This document shows, one piece after another, positions 9,791-18,810 of a DNA stretch of 64,000 nucleotides (within the stretch, counting starts at the first letter, position 1; each line of letters starts with the position of its first letter). The stretch covers positions 186,001 to 250,000 of the forward strand of contig NZ_JAASQS010000006.1 of the NCBI RefSeq assembly GCF_011762045.1, in the 5' to 3' direction. Made by a program: the position numbers and the translations under genes. The notes under the pieces were generated by a model. It made no database searches. It saw only the letters and a list, made by a program, of their open reading frames with translations, and was not told the origin of the DNA. This stretch comes from Rhizomicrobium electricum (GTDB taxonomy: Bacteria; Pseudomonadota; Alphaproteobacteria; Micropepsales; Micropepsaceae).

Positions 9791-12700
9791 ATGCCAGTTC
9801 TTTCGCTCGGTGCGGGTTACGACGACTTTTCGGCTCTTTACACGCCCTACCTCGACGCTGAGGACCCCAAGAGCTTTTTGACGTCCGATCCCGCGGAAGG
9901 GGCGGCATTCAACGCCGTGTTGAGCGAATTCGCGCGTCCGCTGACGCTGGTGAAGAACACGGCCACGCAGGCGATTTTCTCGGTCGACGGATATTATTTC
10001 GTCATCGACGGCAGCGGTCTCAGCATGACCGCGAGCGGCAGCGGTACATTCGGCGACTATGGCCAGCACTCGACCGGCACCCTCAGCACGATGAAAGTGT
10101 ATCAGGGCGGCTCGGTATCCAACGGGACGTTCTCGGGCGGCACGCTCATCACGACCGCAAGCCTGAGTTCCTCGGCGGCGACGCTGACGGTCGGCGGCAA
10201 GCAGGTGGTGCTCGATGGCGCCGGCCTGCCGACGTCGCTGGCGAGCGTCCAGGCGCTGCTCGATCTCAACTACACCGGCACGAACATCTCCATCACCGAT
10301 CTCAAATACCTGAGCGGCGGCTCGGTGGTGAAGACCTTCACACTGCCCTCCAGCCCACTGTTCTCGGCCCTGAACGATTACCAGGACGTCGCCCGGTTGA
10401 TCACCGGCAAATACGGTGACGCGTTCAAGCAGGATCTCACGGTGCTGCAGTTGTCGACGACGCAACTCGCGTTCTCGAACAGCGACGGCATCTTGCTGGT
10501 GCAGGGTACCGGCCTCACCTACACCGGCTCGTATTCCAGTATCGACTACAAGGCGATCGGCGGCACGATCACCGGCGCTCAGTTCTATCTCGGCGGCACC
10601 TACAGCAGCACCACGCATACCGTGAGCGGCGGTACGGTCGGCTTGTCGGCGACGATGAGCACGACCCAGGTTGCGCTGACCTGCGGCAATATCCAGATGG
10701 TGTTCGACGGCACCGGCCTGCCGACCTCGTGGGGCACCTGGCTGTCGATTCTCGATGGCAGCTACAGCGGATCGGCGCTGGGCGTGAAGGATTTCAAGAT
10801 CCTCAAAGACGGCCAGGAAGCGCTGGCGATCTCGCTCACGGCCACGGAACTCGATGTCTCCGCACTGGGCTATAAGCTCGCCTTCTCCGGCACGTTCGAC
10901 ACCTCCGTCCTCGCCAGCGTGATTCAGGGCACGGCGAAGCCGAACATGTCGATCACCGGCGTAACCGTCACCAAGATTGCGGGCGGCGCCACGGTCCTTT
11001 CGCTCACCGGATTGACCAACCCGATTTCGGTGTTCAGCGGCAACAAGCTGTCGCTCGACGAGTTGTTCTCGACCATCACCGGGATCAATGCGTCGACGGC
11101 GACGACCGGTCTGACGCTCGATGTCAGCGCGTTCCCGAATGCCGCCACGATCACCGGCGGATCGGGCAATGACACGATCAAGGCAAATTTCCAGGATCGT
11201 ACCGACGCCCTGTCGGCTGGACCGGCATCGAACGGCACCTATACGATTTCCGGCGGCGCGAACACGCTCTATACCCTGACCAATATCGAAAACGTCAGCA
11301 TCACAGGCGGTGAAGGCAACGATACGCTGGTCGGCGGCACCGGCAACGACTCACTGGACGGCCACGGCGGCAACAACGTTTTGTACGGCGGTGCCGGCAA
11401 CGATACGCTGGTCAGCCATGGATCGGGCGATTGGTTGGGCGGCGATGCCGGCGACGACACGCTGATATTCTGGAATTGCTCCGCGAGCCAGCCGGTCGTT
11501 TCGGACGGCGGCGCCGGCAACGACACCGCGGTCGTGAAGTACATCTCGGCCGATGGGATCACCGGCAGCTTTATCAACGGCAACTACATCATCGCCACGG
11601 GCAGTAGTTCAGTGGCAACGTTGCTGAACGTTGAAAACGTCCAGGTCACCGGTACCTCCAGCAGCGATACGCTCAGCGGCGGCGCCGGGAATGATGTCCT
11701 CGACGGCGGTTATTCCGGAGCCGACGTCCTCAATGGTGGCGGCGGCAACGATACGCTCCGGATCAACGCCGATCTCAATACCGATACCGTCGATGGCGGA
11801 GCGGGTACCGATACGCTCGTCGTCAACCTTGCCAACCTGCAGTGGGCGCAGAACGTTTCATCGGTTTTGTATACCACGTTCTCGCCGTCCGGCGGCGTCA
11901 CCGCCTATCTGAACTATACTAACAACGGCGTGCCGACGTACGGCAGCAAAGTCCTCGTTAATTTCAGCAACATCGAAAATTTCGAGATCACCGGCACCGG
12001 GACCAGCGACTATTTCACCGCCGGCCAAGGCAACTATGTCTTCAACGGCGGCGGCGGCTATGACTCGGTCGGCTTCGCAGGGGCAACCGGCGGGGTGACG
12101 GTCAATCTCAACCTCACCGGAGCGCAATCGGTGGGCGGCGGTCTGGGGACCGTGAAGTTGTCTTCGGTCGAGAACGTCACGGGTACGGCTTACGACGACA
12201 CTTTGATCGGCGACGGGGCCAGCAATTATTTCTCGCCGGGCGCGGGCAACGATTCCGTCGACGGCGGCGCCGGAACGACGGACGCCGTGATCTATACCAG
12301 CGCGACCAGCGCAGTGACGGTCAATCTGGGCCTTACGGGCGCACAGGCGATCGGCGGCGGACAAGGTTCCGACGCGCTGGTCAATATCGAAGGCGTCTTG
12401 GGCTCGAGCTACAACGACACGCTGACCGGCAACGCGAGCGACAACTTCTTCCGCGGCGGGGCCGGCGACGATTCGATCAACGGCGGTGCGGGCAGCGATA
12501 CGGCCTACTACGACGATGCCTCCAGCGGCGTGACGGTCAATCTGTCGGTTACCACCGGACAAAGCGTTGGCGGCGGCCGCGGTGTCGACACCCTCAGCGG
12601 CATCGAGAATATCATCGGGTCGTCGTACGACGACACGCTCACCGGTGATTCGGGCAACAACACCCTGACCGGCGGCGCCGGCAACGACTCCCTCAACGGC

Positions 12701-15700
12701 GGCGCGGGCAGCGATACGGCCTCTTATGCCAATTCCGGCGCGGGCGTGACGGTCAGCCTGGCGATCACCGGTGCCCAAAGCGTCGGTGCCGGTCTCGGCA
12801 CGGATACGCTGACGAACATCGAGAACCTCATCGGCTCTTCCTCCAGCGACACCCTGACCGGCGACGGCAACGACAACGTCATCGATGCCGGCGGCGGCTA
12901 CGGCGACAAACTGTTCGGCGGTGCCGGCAACGACACCTTGATCGGCGGCGATTACGCCACCACGTTCGACGGCGGTGCCGGCAACGATCTGTTCCAGGGC
13001 CATGGCGACCGTGGCAATTGGGCGAGCTATGCCAATGCGACGGGCGGCGTCACGGTCAATCTCGGCCTCAGCGGCGGGCAGAGTGTCGGCGGGGGCATGG
13101 GAACCGACACGCTGCTCGGCATTACCAGCCTCATCGGTTCTTCGTTCAATGACGTTTTGACCGGCGATTCTGCGAACAACCAGCTTCAGGGCAATGCCGG
13201 CGACGACACCCTCAGCGGCGGCGGCGGCGCCGATTATCTCGCCGGCGGTGCGGGCAACGATTCGCTCGACGGCGGCGATGGGAACGACCAGCTCTATGCC
13301 GGCGATCCGAATTCGGCGGGTGGTAGCAGCGGTACCGACATTCTGAACGGCGGTGCCGGCGACGACACGCTGTACCTCGGGCTCGGCAGCGCCACCGCCA
13401 ATGGCGGCACCGGATCGGATACGGCGAACTACTCGGCCGCCACCGGCGGCGTGAGGGTCAATCTCTCCCTTACCGGTTCCCAAAGTGTCGGCGGCGGCAT
13501 GGGGACGAACACGCTGACCTCGGTCGAGAACCTCACCGGCTCGAACTACAACGACACTTTGACGGGCGATGCGGGAAACAACTCCATCAACGGCGGCAAC
13601 GGCGACGACAGCCTCAATGGCGGCGCCGGCAACGACTACCTGCTCGATTGGAGCGGCACCAACACGCTGGTTGGTGGCGATGGCGACGACAAGCTCGTCA
13701 GTTGGGGCGGCGTCAATTCGATGTCCGGCGGCATCGGCAACGACGTGTTCGAACTAAGCGCCGACAAGGTGACCGCGGACGGCGGCGACGGCAACGACAG
13801 CTTCAACATTAGTCGCGGCAGCAACACCGTCACCGGCGGTGCGGGCGACGATACCTTCACCATCACGGAACATCAGTTTGCCGACGTCATCGCGATCGAC
13901 GGCGGTACCGGCAACGATATCGTGGTGCTGGACGGCGACTTTTACACGGGTTCTGGGGACAACGATCCCAAGGATCGCGTCGTGTTGAACGACCTGACCT
14001 TCACCAACATCGAAACCATCCGGCTGGCGGCGGGCCATCGCTACGATCTGACCATGGCGAACGGCACCGTTGCGTCAGGCCAGTCGCTTACCTTGGATGC
14101 ATCGGCGCTGGGCAGCGGCGACGGGCTGGTCTTCACCGGCACTGCCGAAACCGATGGCCGCTTCAACATCATCGGCGGCGCGGGCGACGACCTGATCCGC
14201 GGCAGTGCGGGTGCCGATACCATCAATGGCGGCGCCGGTAACGACTTCCTGAAGGCCAACGGCGACGATGTGATCGACGGCGGCACCGGCTGGAACCGGG
14301 TCGGATTCTCCGGCGCGGCGCATGGCGTCACGGTCGATCTCAGGCTGCAGGGATCGGTACAGGATACGACGGTGGGCCGGATGACGCTCACCAATATCCA
14401 GGACCTCTCCGGCACCACCTATGCCGATACGCTGACCGGCGACAGCGGCGACAACTGGCTGTGGGGCGTTGGCGGCAACGACATCCTGTCGGGCGGCGCC
14501 GGCAACGATATTCTCGAAGTCGGACCAACCGGCACGCAGACGGTCGATGGCGGCACCGGCGTCAACACGCTGTCCTTCTACGATAGTTGGTCCGCCGAAA
14601 CCGTCGGCGTGACCTTCGATCTGAGCGCCTCCGGCGCGCACACCATCGGCACGGGGTCGGTCGTCGTGACCAACATCCAGAACCTGGTGGGAACGCAGCT
14701 GGCCGATTCGCTGACGGGCGATGCCAACGATAACGCCCTTTACGGCAGCGACGGCGCCGACACGCTGTCCGGCGGCGCCGGTAACGACGTGCTGTACGGC
14801 GACTCCACGTATTTGCCGTGGGATAACAGCGGCCTCGACGGCCCGCGCACCAAGATTGATTCGCCGCAAGGCGATGGCGCCGGGAACGACTCGCTGATTG
14901 GCGGTGCCGGCAACGATTCGCTCTACGGCGGCGATTGCCAGGACACCCTGCAGGGCGGCGCCGGCAACGATCTGATCGACGGCGGTAACGGACTCGATTG
15001 GGCCGCTTATGCCGATGCGACCGGCGGGGTCACCGTCAGCCTGGCGGTCTCCGGGGCGCAGACGGTCGGCGGCGGCAGCGGCGTCGACACGCTCGTCAGC
15101 ATCGAAAACCTGATGGGGTCGGCCTATGCCGATACTCTGACCGGCGATGCGAACGACAACGTGCTCAACGGCGGCGCCGGCAACGACGTCCTGGATCCGG
15201 GCACGGGCAAGAACACGGTCATAGGCGGCGACGGCACCGACACGCTGGTGCTGGCGCTCGCTCCGGCCAGCTATACGGTGAAGAAGAACGACGACGGCTC
15301 CTATCTGGTCCAGGATACGGCGGGCAATACCAATACGCTCGTCGATGTCGAGCAGGTCCGCTTCGCGGCAACCGGCCAGACGCTATCGCTGGCGGATTTC
15401 CAGACGCAGTCGTTCGATCCGTTGCGCTACATCGCGTCCTATCCCGATTTGATCGTGTCGTGCGGCGACAATGCCCAGTACGGTCTGCAGCACTACATCA
15501 ACAATGGCGCGGCCGAAGGGCGCAAGATCACCTTCGATCCGGTCGCTTATCTTTGCGCCAATCCGGGTTTGATCGCAGTCTTCGGCACCAACCTGACGGC
15601 GGCGACGGAGCACTACATCAAGAACGGCTACTGGGAAGGCCGCAAGACGACGTTCGATGCGGTCGGCTATCTCTGCGCCAACCCCGATTTGATCGGAGTC

Positions 15701-16834
15701 TTCGGTACCGACACGGCGGCCGCCGAAATGCACTACGTCAAGAACGGCTATTGGGAAGGCCGTAAGACGGCGTTCGATGCGGTCGGCTATCTCTGCGCCA
15801 ACCCCGGATTGATTGCGGCCTTCGGCACCGATACGGCGGCGGCCGAAATGCACTACGTCAAGAACGGCTATTGGGAAGGCCGCAAGACGGCATTCGATGC
15901 GGTCGGCTATCTTTGCGCCAATACCGATCTGATCGGGGCTTTCGGCACCGATACGGCGGCGGCCGAAATGCACTATCTCAAGAACGGCTATTGGGAAGGG
16001 CGCAAAGTGGCGTTCGACGCGCTCGCTTATGTCTGTTCTTACAACGACCTTCTGGTCGCATTCCGCGACGACAAGGCGGCGGCCGAAAAGCACTATCTCA
16101 ATAACGGCTACTGGGAAGGCCGCAAGGTGACGTTCGACCCGCTCGCCTACCTCTGTTCCTACACCGACCTGATCGGCGCGTTCGGCAACGACAAGGTGGC
16201 GGCGGAGGAGCACTACATCCGCAACGGTTATTGGGAAGGCCGCAAGATCACCTTCGACGCCTTGAACTACATTGCGTCCTATAACGACCTCATCATCACC
16301 TTCCACGAAGACAAGACGGCGGCGGAAGAGCACTATCTGAGGAACGGCTACTGGGAAGGGCGCAAGGTCACCTTCGATCCGGTCGCCTACCTCATCAACA
16401 ACACCGATCTGGGCTCGTGCGGGTTCACGGCGAGCGACGCCACCCTGCATTATCTCAGGAACGGGTATTGGGAGCACCGCACCGCCAACGGTTCGTTCGG
16501 CAGCGACCAGACCAGCCACGATCTCGCGATCGGCGGCAACGTCTCCGACACCATCGGCGTGGCCGGCGACAAGGATTGGTTCGGCGTTTCGCTGATCGCG
16601 GGCCAGAGCTACATCTTCTCGCTCAGGGGTGTCGACGGCGGCGGCGGCACGCTGGCCGATCCGTTCCTCAGCCTTTACGACGCGCACGGTCTGTTGGTGA
16701 CGAGCAACAACGACGGCAAAGGCCACGATTCGCAGATCGCCTTCACCGCGACTGCGACCGGCAGCTTCTATCTGGCTGCTTCGGCCAACAACACGGGCAC
16801 GGGAACCTACAAGCTGTTCGCCGCTACCGACTGA
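9791..16834 (+). CDS. Giant RTX-type secreted calcium-binding protein with 40-residue repeats
   Basis: A 2347-residue acidic, Gly/Asp/Asn-rich protein without an N-terminal signal peptide, as expected for type I secretion. Residues 1-455 carry two related beta-rich modules (the TQAIFSVDGYYFVIDGSGL region and the TQLAFSNSDGILLVQGTGL region). About 456-1820 is an RTX region with well over 25 GGxGxDxL-type nonapeptides. Nine copies of a longer module of the form GVTVNLSLTGAQSVGGG...NIENL.GSSYNDTLTGD are interleaved with them. Residues 1875-2234 are nine tandem 40-residue units. About 2235-2347 matches the bacterial pre-peptidase C-terminal (PPC) beta-sandwich (DTIGVAGDKDWFGVSL...). RTX repeats bind Ca2+ and fold outside the cell. 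Likely an adhesin or surface-layer protein; no catalytic domain was recognised. No TolC/HlyB/HlyD genes are next to it. Confidence 0.85.
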   Translation: MPVLSLGAGYDDFSALYTPYLDAEDPKSFLTSDPAEGAAFNAVLSEFARPLTLVKNTATQAIFSVDGYYFVIDGSGLSMTASGSGTFGDYGQHSTGTLSTMKVYQGGSVSNGTFSGGTLITTASLSSSAATLTVGGKQVVLDGAGLPTSLASVQALLDLNYTGTNISITDLKYLSGGSVVKTFTLPSSPLFSALNDYQDVARLITGKYGDAFKQDLTVLQLSTTQLAFSNSDGILLVQGTGLTYTGSYSSIDYKAIGGTITGAQFYLGGTYSSTTHTVSGGTVGLSATMSTTQVALTCGNIQMVFDGTGLPTSWGTWLSILDGSYSGSALGVKDFKILKDGQEALAISLTATELDVSALGYKLAFSGTFDTSVLASVIQGTAKPNMSITGVTVTKIAGGATVLSLTGLTNPISVFSGNKLSLDELFSTITGINASTATTGLTLDVSAFPNAATITGGSGNDTIKANFQDRTDALSAGPASNGTYTISGGANTLYTLTNIENVSITGGEGNDTLVGGTGNDSLDGHGGNNVLYGGAGNDTLVSHGSGDWLGGDAGDDTLIFWNCSASQPVVSDGGAGNDTAVVKYISADGITGSFINGNYIIATGSSSVATLLNVENVQVTGTSSSDTLSGGAGNDVLDGGYSGADVLNGGGGNDTLRINADLNTDTVDGGAGTDTLVVNLANLQWAQNVSSVLYTTFSPSGGVTAYLNYTNNGVPTYGSKVLVNFSNIENFEITGTGTSDYFTAGQGNYVFNGGGGYDSVGFAGATGGVTVNLNLTGAQSVGGGLGTVKLSSVENVTGTAYDDTLIGDGASNYFSPGAGNDSVDGGAGTTDAVIYTSATSAVTVNLGLTGAQAIGGGQGSDALVNIEGVLGSSYNDTLTGNASDNFFRGGAGDDSINGGAGSDTAYYDDASSGVTVNLSVTTGQSVGGGRGVDTLSGIENIIGSSYDDTLTGDSGNNTLTGGAGNDSLNGGAGSDTASYANSGAGVTVSLAITGAQSVGAGLGTDTLTNIENLIGSSSSDTLTGDGNDNVIDAGGGYGDKLFGGAGNDTLIGGDYATTFDGGAGNDLFQGHGDRGNWASYANATGGVTVNLGLSGGQSVGGGMGTDTLLGITSLIGSSFNDVLTGDSANNQLQGNAGDDTLSGGGGADYLAGGAGNDSLDGGDGNDQLYAGDPNSAGGSSGTDILNGGAGDDTLYLGLGSATANGGTGSDTANYSAATGGVRVNLSLTGSQSVGGGMGTNTLTSVENLTGSNYNDTLTGDAGNNSINGGNGDDSLNGGAGNDYLLDWSGTNTLVGGDGDDKLVSWGGVNSMSGGIGNDVFELSADKVTADGGDGNDSFNISRGSNTVTGGAGDDTFTITEHQFADVIAIDGGTGNDIVVLDGDFYTGSGDNDPKDRVVLNDLTFTNIETIRLAAGHRYDLTMANGTVASGQSLTLDASALGSGDGLVFTGTAETDGRFNIIGGAGDDLIRGSAGADTINGGAGNDFLKANGDDVIDGGTGWNRVGFSGAAHGVTVDLRLQGSVQDTTVGRMTLTNIQDLSGTTYADTLTGDSGDNWLWGVGGNDILSGGAGNDILEVGPTGTQTVDGGTGVNTLSFYDSWSAETVGVTFDLSASGAHTIGTGSVVVTNIQNLVGTQLADSLTGDANDNALYGSDGADTLSGGAGNDVLYGDSTYLPWDNSGLDGPRTKIDSPQGDGAGNDSLIGGAGNDSLYGGDCQDTLQGGAGNDLIDGGNGLDWAAYADATGGVTVSLAVSGAQTVGGGSGVDTLVSIENLMGSAYADTLTGDANDNVLNGGAGNDVLDPGTGKNTVIGGDGTDTLVLALAPASYTVKKNDDGSYLVQDTAGNTNTLVDVEQVRFAATGQTLSLADFQTQSFDPLRYIASYPDLIVSCGDNAQYGLQHYINNGAAEGRKITFDPVAYLCANPGLIAVFGTNLTAATEHYIKNGYWEGRKTTFDAVGYLCANPDLIGVFGTDTAAAEMHYVKNGYWEGRKTAFDAVGYLCANPGLIAAFGTDTAAAEMHYVKNGYWEGRKTAFDAVGYLCANTDLIGAFGTDTAAAEMHYLKNGYWEGRKVAFDALAYVCSYNDLLVAFRDDKAAAEKHYLNNGYWEGRKVTFDPLAYLCSYTDLIGAFGNDKVAAEEHYIRNGYWEGRKITFDALNYIASYNDLIITFHEDKTAAEEHYLRNGYWEGRKVTFDPVAYLINNTDLGSCGFTASDATLHYLRNGYWEHRTANGSFGSDQTSHDLAIGGNVSDTIGVAGDKDWFGVSLIAGQSYIFSLRGVDGGGGTLADPFLSLYDAHGLLVTSNNDGKGHDSQIAFTATATGSFYLAASANNTGTGTYKLFAATD
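15413..16492 (+). repeat. Nine tandem 120-bp (40-residue) coding repeats
   Basis: Unit boundaries (Phe of the FD pair) fall at 15413, 15533, 15653, 15773, 15893, 16013, 16133, 16253 and 16373, an exact 120-bp period. Consensus: FDxxxYLCANPDLIxAFGTD then AAAEMHYxKNGYWEGRK. Units 3-5 are nearly identical at DNA level, suggesting recent duplication; units 1 and 9 are the most diverged and unit 9 has an internal one-residue shift. Six central units carry a Cys at position 8. Such Y..S/ANxDLI...HY...G..EGR units occur at the C-termini of other alphaproteobacterial Ca-binding proteins; I know of no assigned function. Confidence 0.95.
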
Positions 16835-16850
16835 TGATCGAACTGCGTCG

Positions 16851-16880
16851 GGCCTCCGGCTGAAAACGCCGGAGGCCTTT
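16851..16880 (+). terminator. Rho-independent-like terminator after the RTX gene
   Basis: A perfect 10-bp stem GGCCTCCGGC / GCCGGAGGCC with a 7-base loop (TGAAAAC) lies 17 bases after the RTX stop and is followed by a short TTT. The U-tract is short, so efficiency is uncertain. Confidence 0.75.
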
Positions 16881-17040
16881 CGCATATCTGCGAAAAACTC
16901 CGGACATAGGCGCTGCGCAGCAACCGTGCGTGGGCGGCGCGTGCTATGGATGCAAGGCGCGCGTGTATCTTCTTTCCATGCGTCCGGCTCCGTCGTTCGT
17001 CCACGCCAGTCTGGCTTGCCGGCTACCGCGGGGCAAAACC

Positions 17041-17074
17041 ACCAGAAGACGGGCTAGGGCGCCATTTCCCTAAT
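17041..17074 (+). repeat. Left copy of inverted 34-bp two-block element
   Basis: Block A ACCAGAAGACGG (17041-17052), 8 variable bases, then block B GCCATTTCCCTAAT (17061-17074). The reverse complement of the same arrangement occurs at 18719-18752, on the far side of the sigma/FecR genes. Outside the spacer 25 of 26 positions agree. Function unknown; see findings. Confidence 0.85.
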
Positions 17075-17176
17075 GAAAAATGCAGCGGCGACGCCAAATG
17101 CCGCTTGCCCCGAAAATCGAGGCCGAAAAGGGGCCTGTTCACTTGCAAAAGAAATACGTCGTGCTTTCCTGTGTTC

Positions 17177-17770
17177 ATGTCGGACGACCTGAGCGACCGG
17201 TCTCGTTGGCTTGCCATCAACGTATTGCCGCATGAAGCGCTGATACGCTCGAAGCTCAACGACATACGCTCGTACAACCTCGACATCGAAGATGTGATCC
17301 AGGAAACCTACACGCGAATGCTGTCGGTCCCGTCGCTCGAGACCATCCGCCATCCCAAGCAGTATGCGGTCAAGACGGCCAAAGCGATCATCATCGACCA
17401 TGTCCGGCACGCGCGGGTCGTTTCGATCGCATCGGCGGGAAGGAGCGACACGGTCGATGTTCCCGAACGGAGCGCCACCGCAGAGGAGCGGCTCGAGTTT
17501 CAGGAAGAGGTTGCGGCGGTCGAAGAAGCTTTGGCAGCCTTGCCGGAGAAGTGCCGGATGACGCTGCTGCTTCGCCGCGTCGAAGGGCTGCCGCAAAAAG
17601 AAGTCGCCCATCGTCTCGGTATCAGCGAGAAAATGGTCGAGCGGCATATGACGGACAGCATAAAACATCTCATAAAGCTGTTCGGACGAGGGAGGAAAAC
17701 GAGAGTCCAAACGTCAAATAGAGCATTCGAGATCGGTGGTTCAGATGTCGTCGACAAGCCAACAGGTTGA
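17177..17770 (+). CDS. FecI-type ECF RNA polymerase sigma factor
   Basis: A 197-residue group-4 sigma factor. Region 2 is seen in IEDVIQETYTRMLSV and the following KQYAVKTAKAIIIDHVRHAR; region 4 helix-turn-helix is GLPQKEVAHRLGISEKMVERHMTDS. The combination with a FecR gene overlapping its 3' end and a receptor bearing an STN domain downstream is the classical cell-surface signalling arrangement (FecI-FecR-FecA type). The frame is open from 16946, but the upstream part is Cys/Arg-rich and unlike sigma factors; the ATG at 17177 gives the family length. Inferred target: the receptor gene at 18811, and possibly the following esterase genes. Confidence 0.88.
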   Translation: MSDDLSDRSRWLAINVLPHEALIRSKLNDIRSYNLDIEDVIQETYTRMLSVPSLETIRHPKQYAVKTAKAIIIDHVRHARVVSIASAGRSDTVDVPERSATAEERLEFQEEVAAVEEALAALPEKCRMTLLLRRVEGLPQKEVAHRLGISEKMVERHMTDSIKHLIKLFGRGRKTRVQTSNRAFEIGGSDVVDKPTG

Positions 17771-18713
17771 TGAGCAAGCGGCCAAATGGGCCGCACTGCG
17801 CGACTTGGGCCTCACGCCGCAGCAGGAGGCCGAGTTCCAGCATTGGCTCAAGGCCGACAAGCGGCATCTGGGAGCGTATGCCAGGGCCGAAGGCGTCTTG
17901 ATCCGCGTGGAGCGCTCGCACGGCTGGGCGCGCGATATTTCCAGCATTCTGCCGCCGGTGAAAACCTCTCCGTGGACGCGGCGGCGCCTGTTTTTCGGCG
18001 GCAGTTTGGCAGCGGGATTTGCCGCGGCGGGCGTTTTCGGTGTTGCGCTTTGGAAGAAGAGCCGCCGCCAGATCTATGCCACCGGCAAAGGCGAGGTGCG
18101 CGAGATCCTGCTGGCGGACGGTTCGGTCGCCAAGCTCAACACGGCGTCCACCATCGAAGTCCAGTATACGGACGACGCGCGCATGATCCGCCTCGTTGCG
18201 GGCGAAGCTCTGTTCGACGTCGCCAAGAACAAGGCAAGGCCTTTCGTGGTCCGGGCGAACGATACGCTGGTCCGCGCCGTCGGTACGAGCTTCACGGTTT
18301 CGATGCTGCCGCGCAATCCGGTCCGGGTTCTGGTGAAGGAAGGCGTGGTCGAGCTCAAGCGTGCCGACGCCACGGCCGCACCGCTCCGCGTGGGCGCCAA
18401 CAGCCAGGCGATTGCGCCGCATGACGGCCCGATCCGGGCCGTGCCGATCGATCGGTCGAAGCTGGTCCGCAATCTGGCGTGGGAATACGGGCGCCTCGCA
18501 TTCGACGATCAGACGCTTGAGGCCGCGGCGAGCGAATACGCGCGCTACAGCGACATTCGAATCGTGGTCGATCCCGCGATCGCCAACAAGACCATCACGG
18601 GGTCGTTCGTGTCCAACGATCCGATCGGGTTTGCCAGGAACGCGGGGGCGCTTCTGGATCTGCAAGTGGAGGTGAACGGGCGCGAGGTGAAAATTTTTCG
18701 CCGGTCGCCTTAA
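17745..18713 (+). CDS. FecR-family transmembrane anti-sigma factor
   Basis: A 322-residue protein whose start overlaps the sigma gene by 26 bases (an alternative ATG is at 17736). The N-terminal cytoplasmic DUF4880-like segment (AAKWAALRDLGLTPQQEAEF) binds the sigma factor. A single membrane helix follows at about 78-98 after a Trp-Thr-Arg-Arg-Arg basic anchor (LFFGGSLAAGFAAAGVFGVALW). The periplasmic FecR domain (about 108-200: GEVREILLADGSVAKLNTAS, LVAGEALFDVAKNKARPF, VGTSFTVS) and a C-terminal STN-like domain (ITGSFVSNDP) complete it. It passes the signal from the receptor STN domain to the sigma factor. Confidence 0.9.
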   Translation: MSSTSQQVDEQAAKWAALRDLGLTPQQEAEFQHWLKADKRHLGAYARAEGVLIRVERSHGWARDISSILPPVKTSPWTRRRLFFGGSLAAGFAAAGVFGVALWKKSRRQIYATGKGEVREILLADGSVAKLNTASTIEVQYTDDARMIRLVAGEALFDVAKNKARPFVVRANDTLVRAVGTSFTVSMLPRNPVRVLVKEGVVELKRADATAAPLRVGANSQAIAPHDGPIRAVPIDRSKLVRNLAWEYGRLAFDDQTLEAAASEYARYSDIRIVVDPAIANKTITGSFVSNDPIGFARNAGALLDLQVEVNGREVKIFRRSP

Positions 18714-18718
18714 GTCGT

Positions 18719-18752
18719 ATTAGGGAAATCGCGAAGGTCGCCGTCTTCTGGT
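18719..18752 (-). repeat. Right copy of inverted 34-bp two-block element
   Basis: Read on the minus strand: ACCAGAAGACGG (18752-18741), 8 variable bases, GCGATTTCCCTAAT (18732-18719). It starts 6 bases after the fecR stop and ends 58 bases before the receptor start, exactly where the receptor promoter should be. Read on the plus strand it offers GGAAAT (18724-18729), similar to the -35 element I recall for FecI-dependent promoters, so a promoter role is possible. Confidence 0.8.
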
Positions 18753-18810
18753 CCGTCATCAGGAGAGGGCGAAGAGAAGCCGCAGGACAGGCGGACATAA
18801 GCGGGGTGGA

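Noticed and set aside
11858..13483. A 541-codon open frame on the minus strand within the RTX gene
   Set aside because: The Gly/Ala/Val-rich pattern mirrors the RTX repeats in antisense; no ribosome site or domain.
15413..16492. Regular repeats considered as a CRISPR array
   Set aside because: The 120-bp units are coding, in frame and contiguous, with no unique spacers and no cas genes.
16946..17176. 77-residue N-terminal extension of the ECF sigma factor
   Set aside because: Cys/Arg-rich and unlike sigma factors, and it contains one of the 34-bp elements; ATG 17177 gives the normal length.
18719..18752. Right 34-bp element as a standard ECF promoter with a CGTC -10
   Set aside because: GGAAAT to CGTCTT spacing is only 12 bases, too short; a 17-base spacer lands on TCTGGT, which is only a weak match, so I leave the function open.
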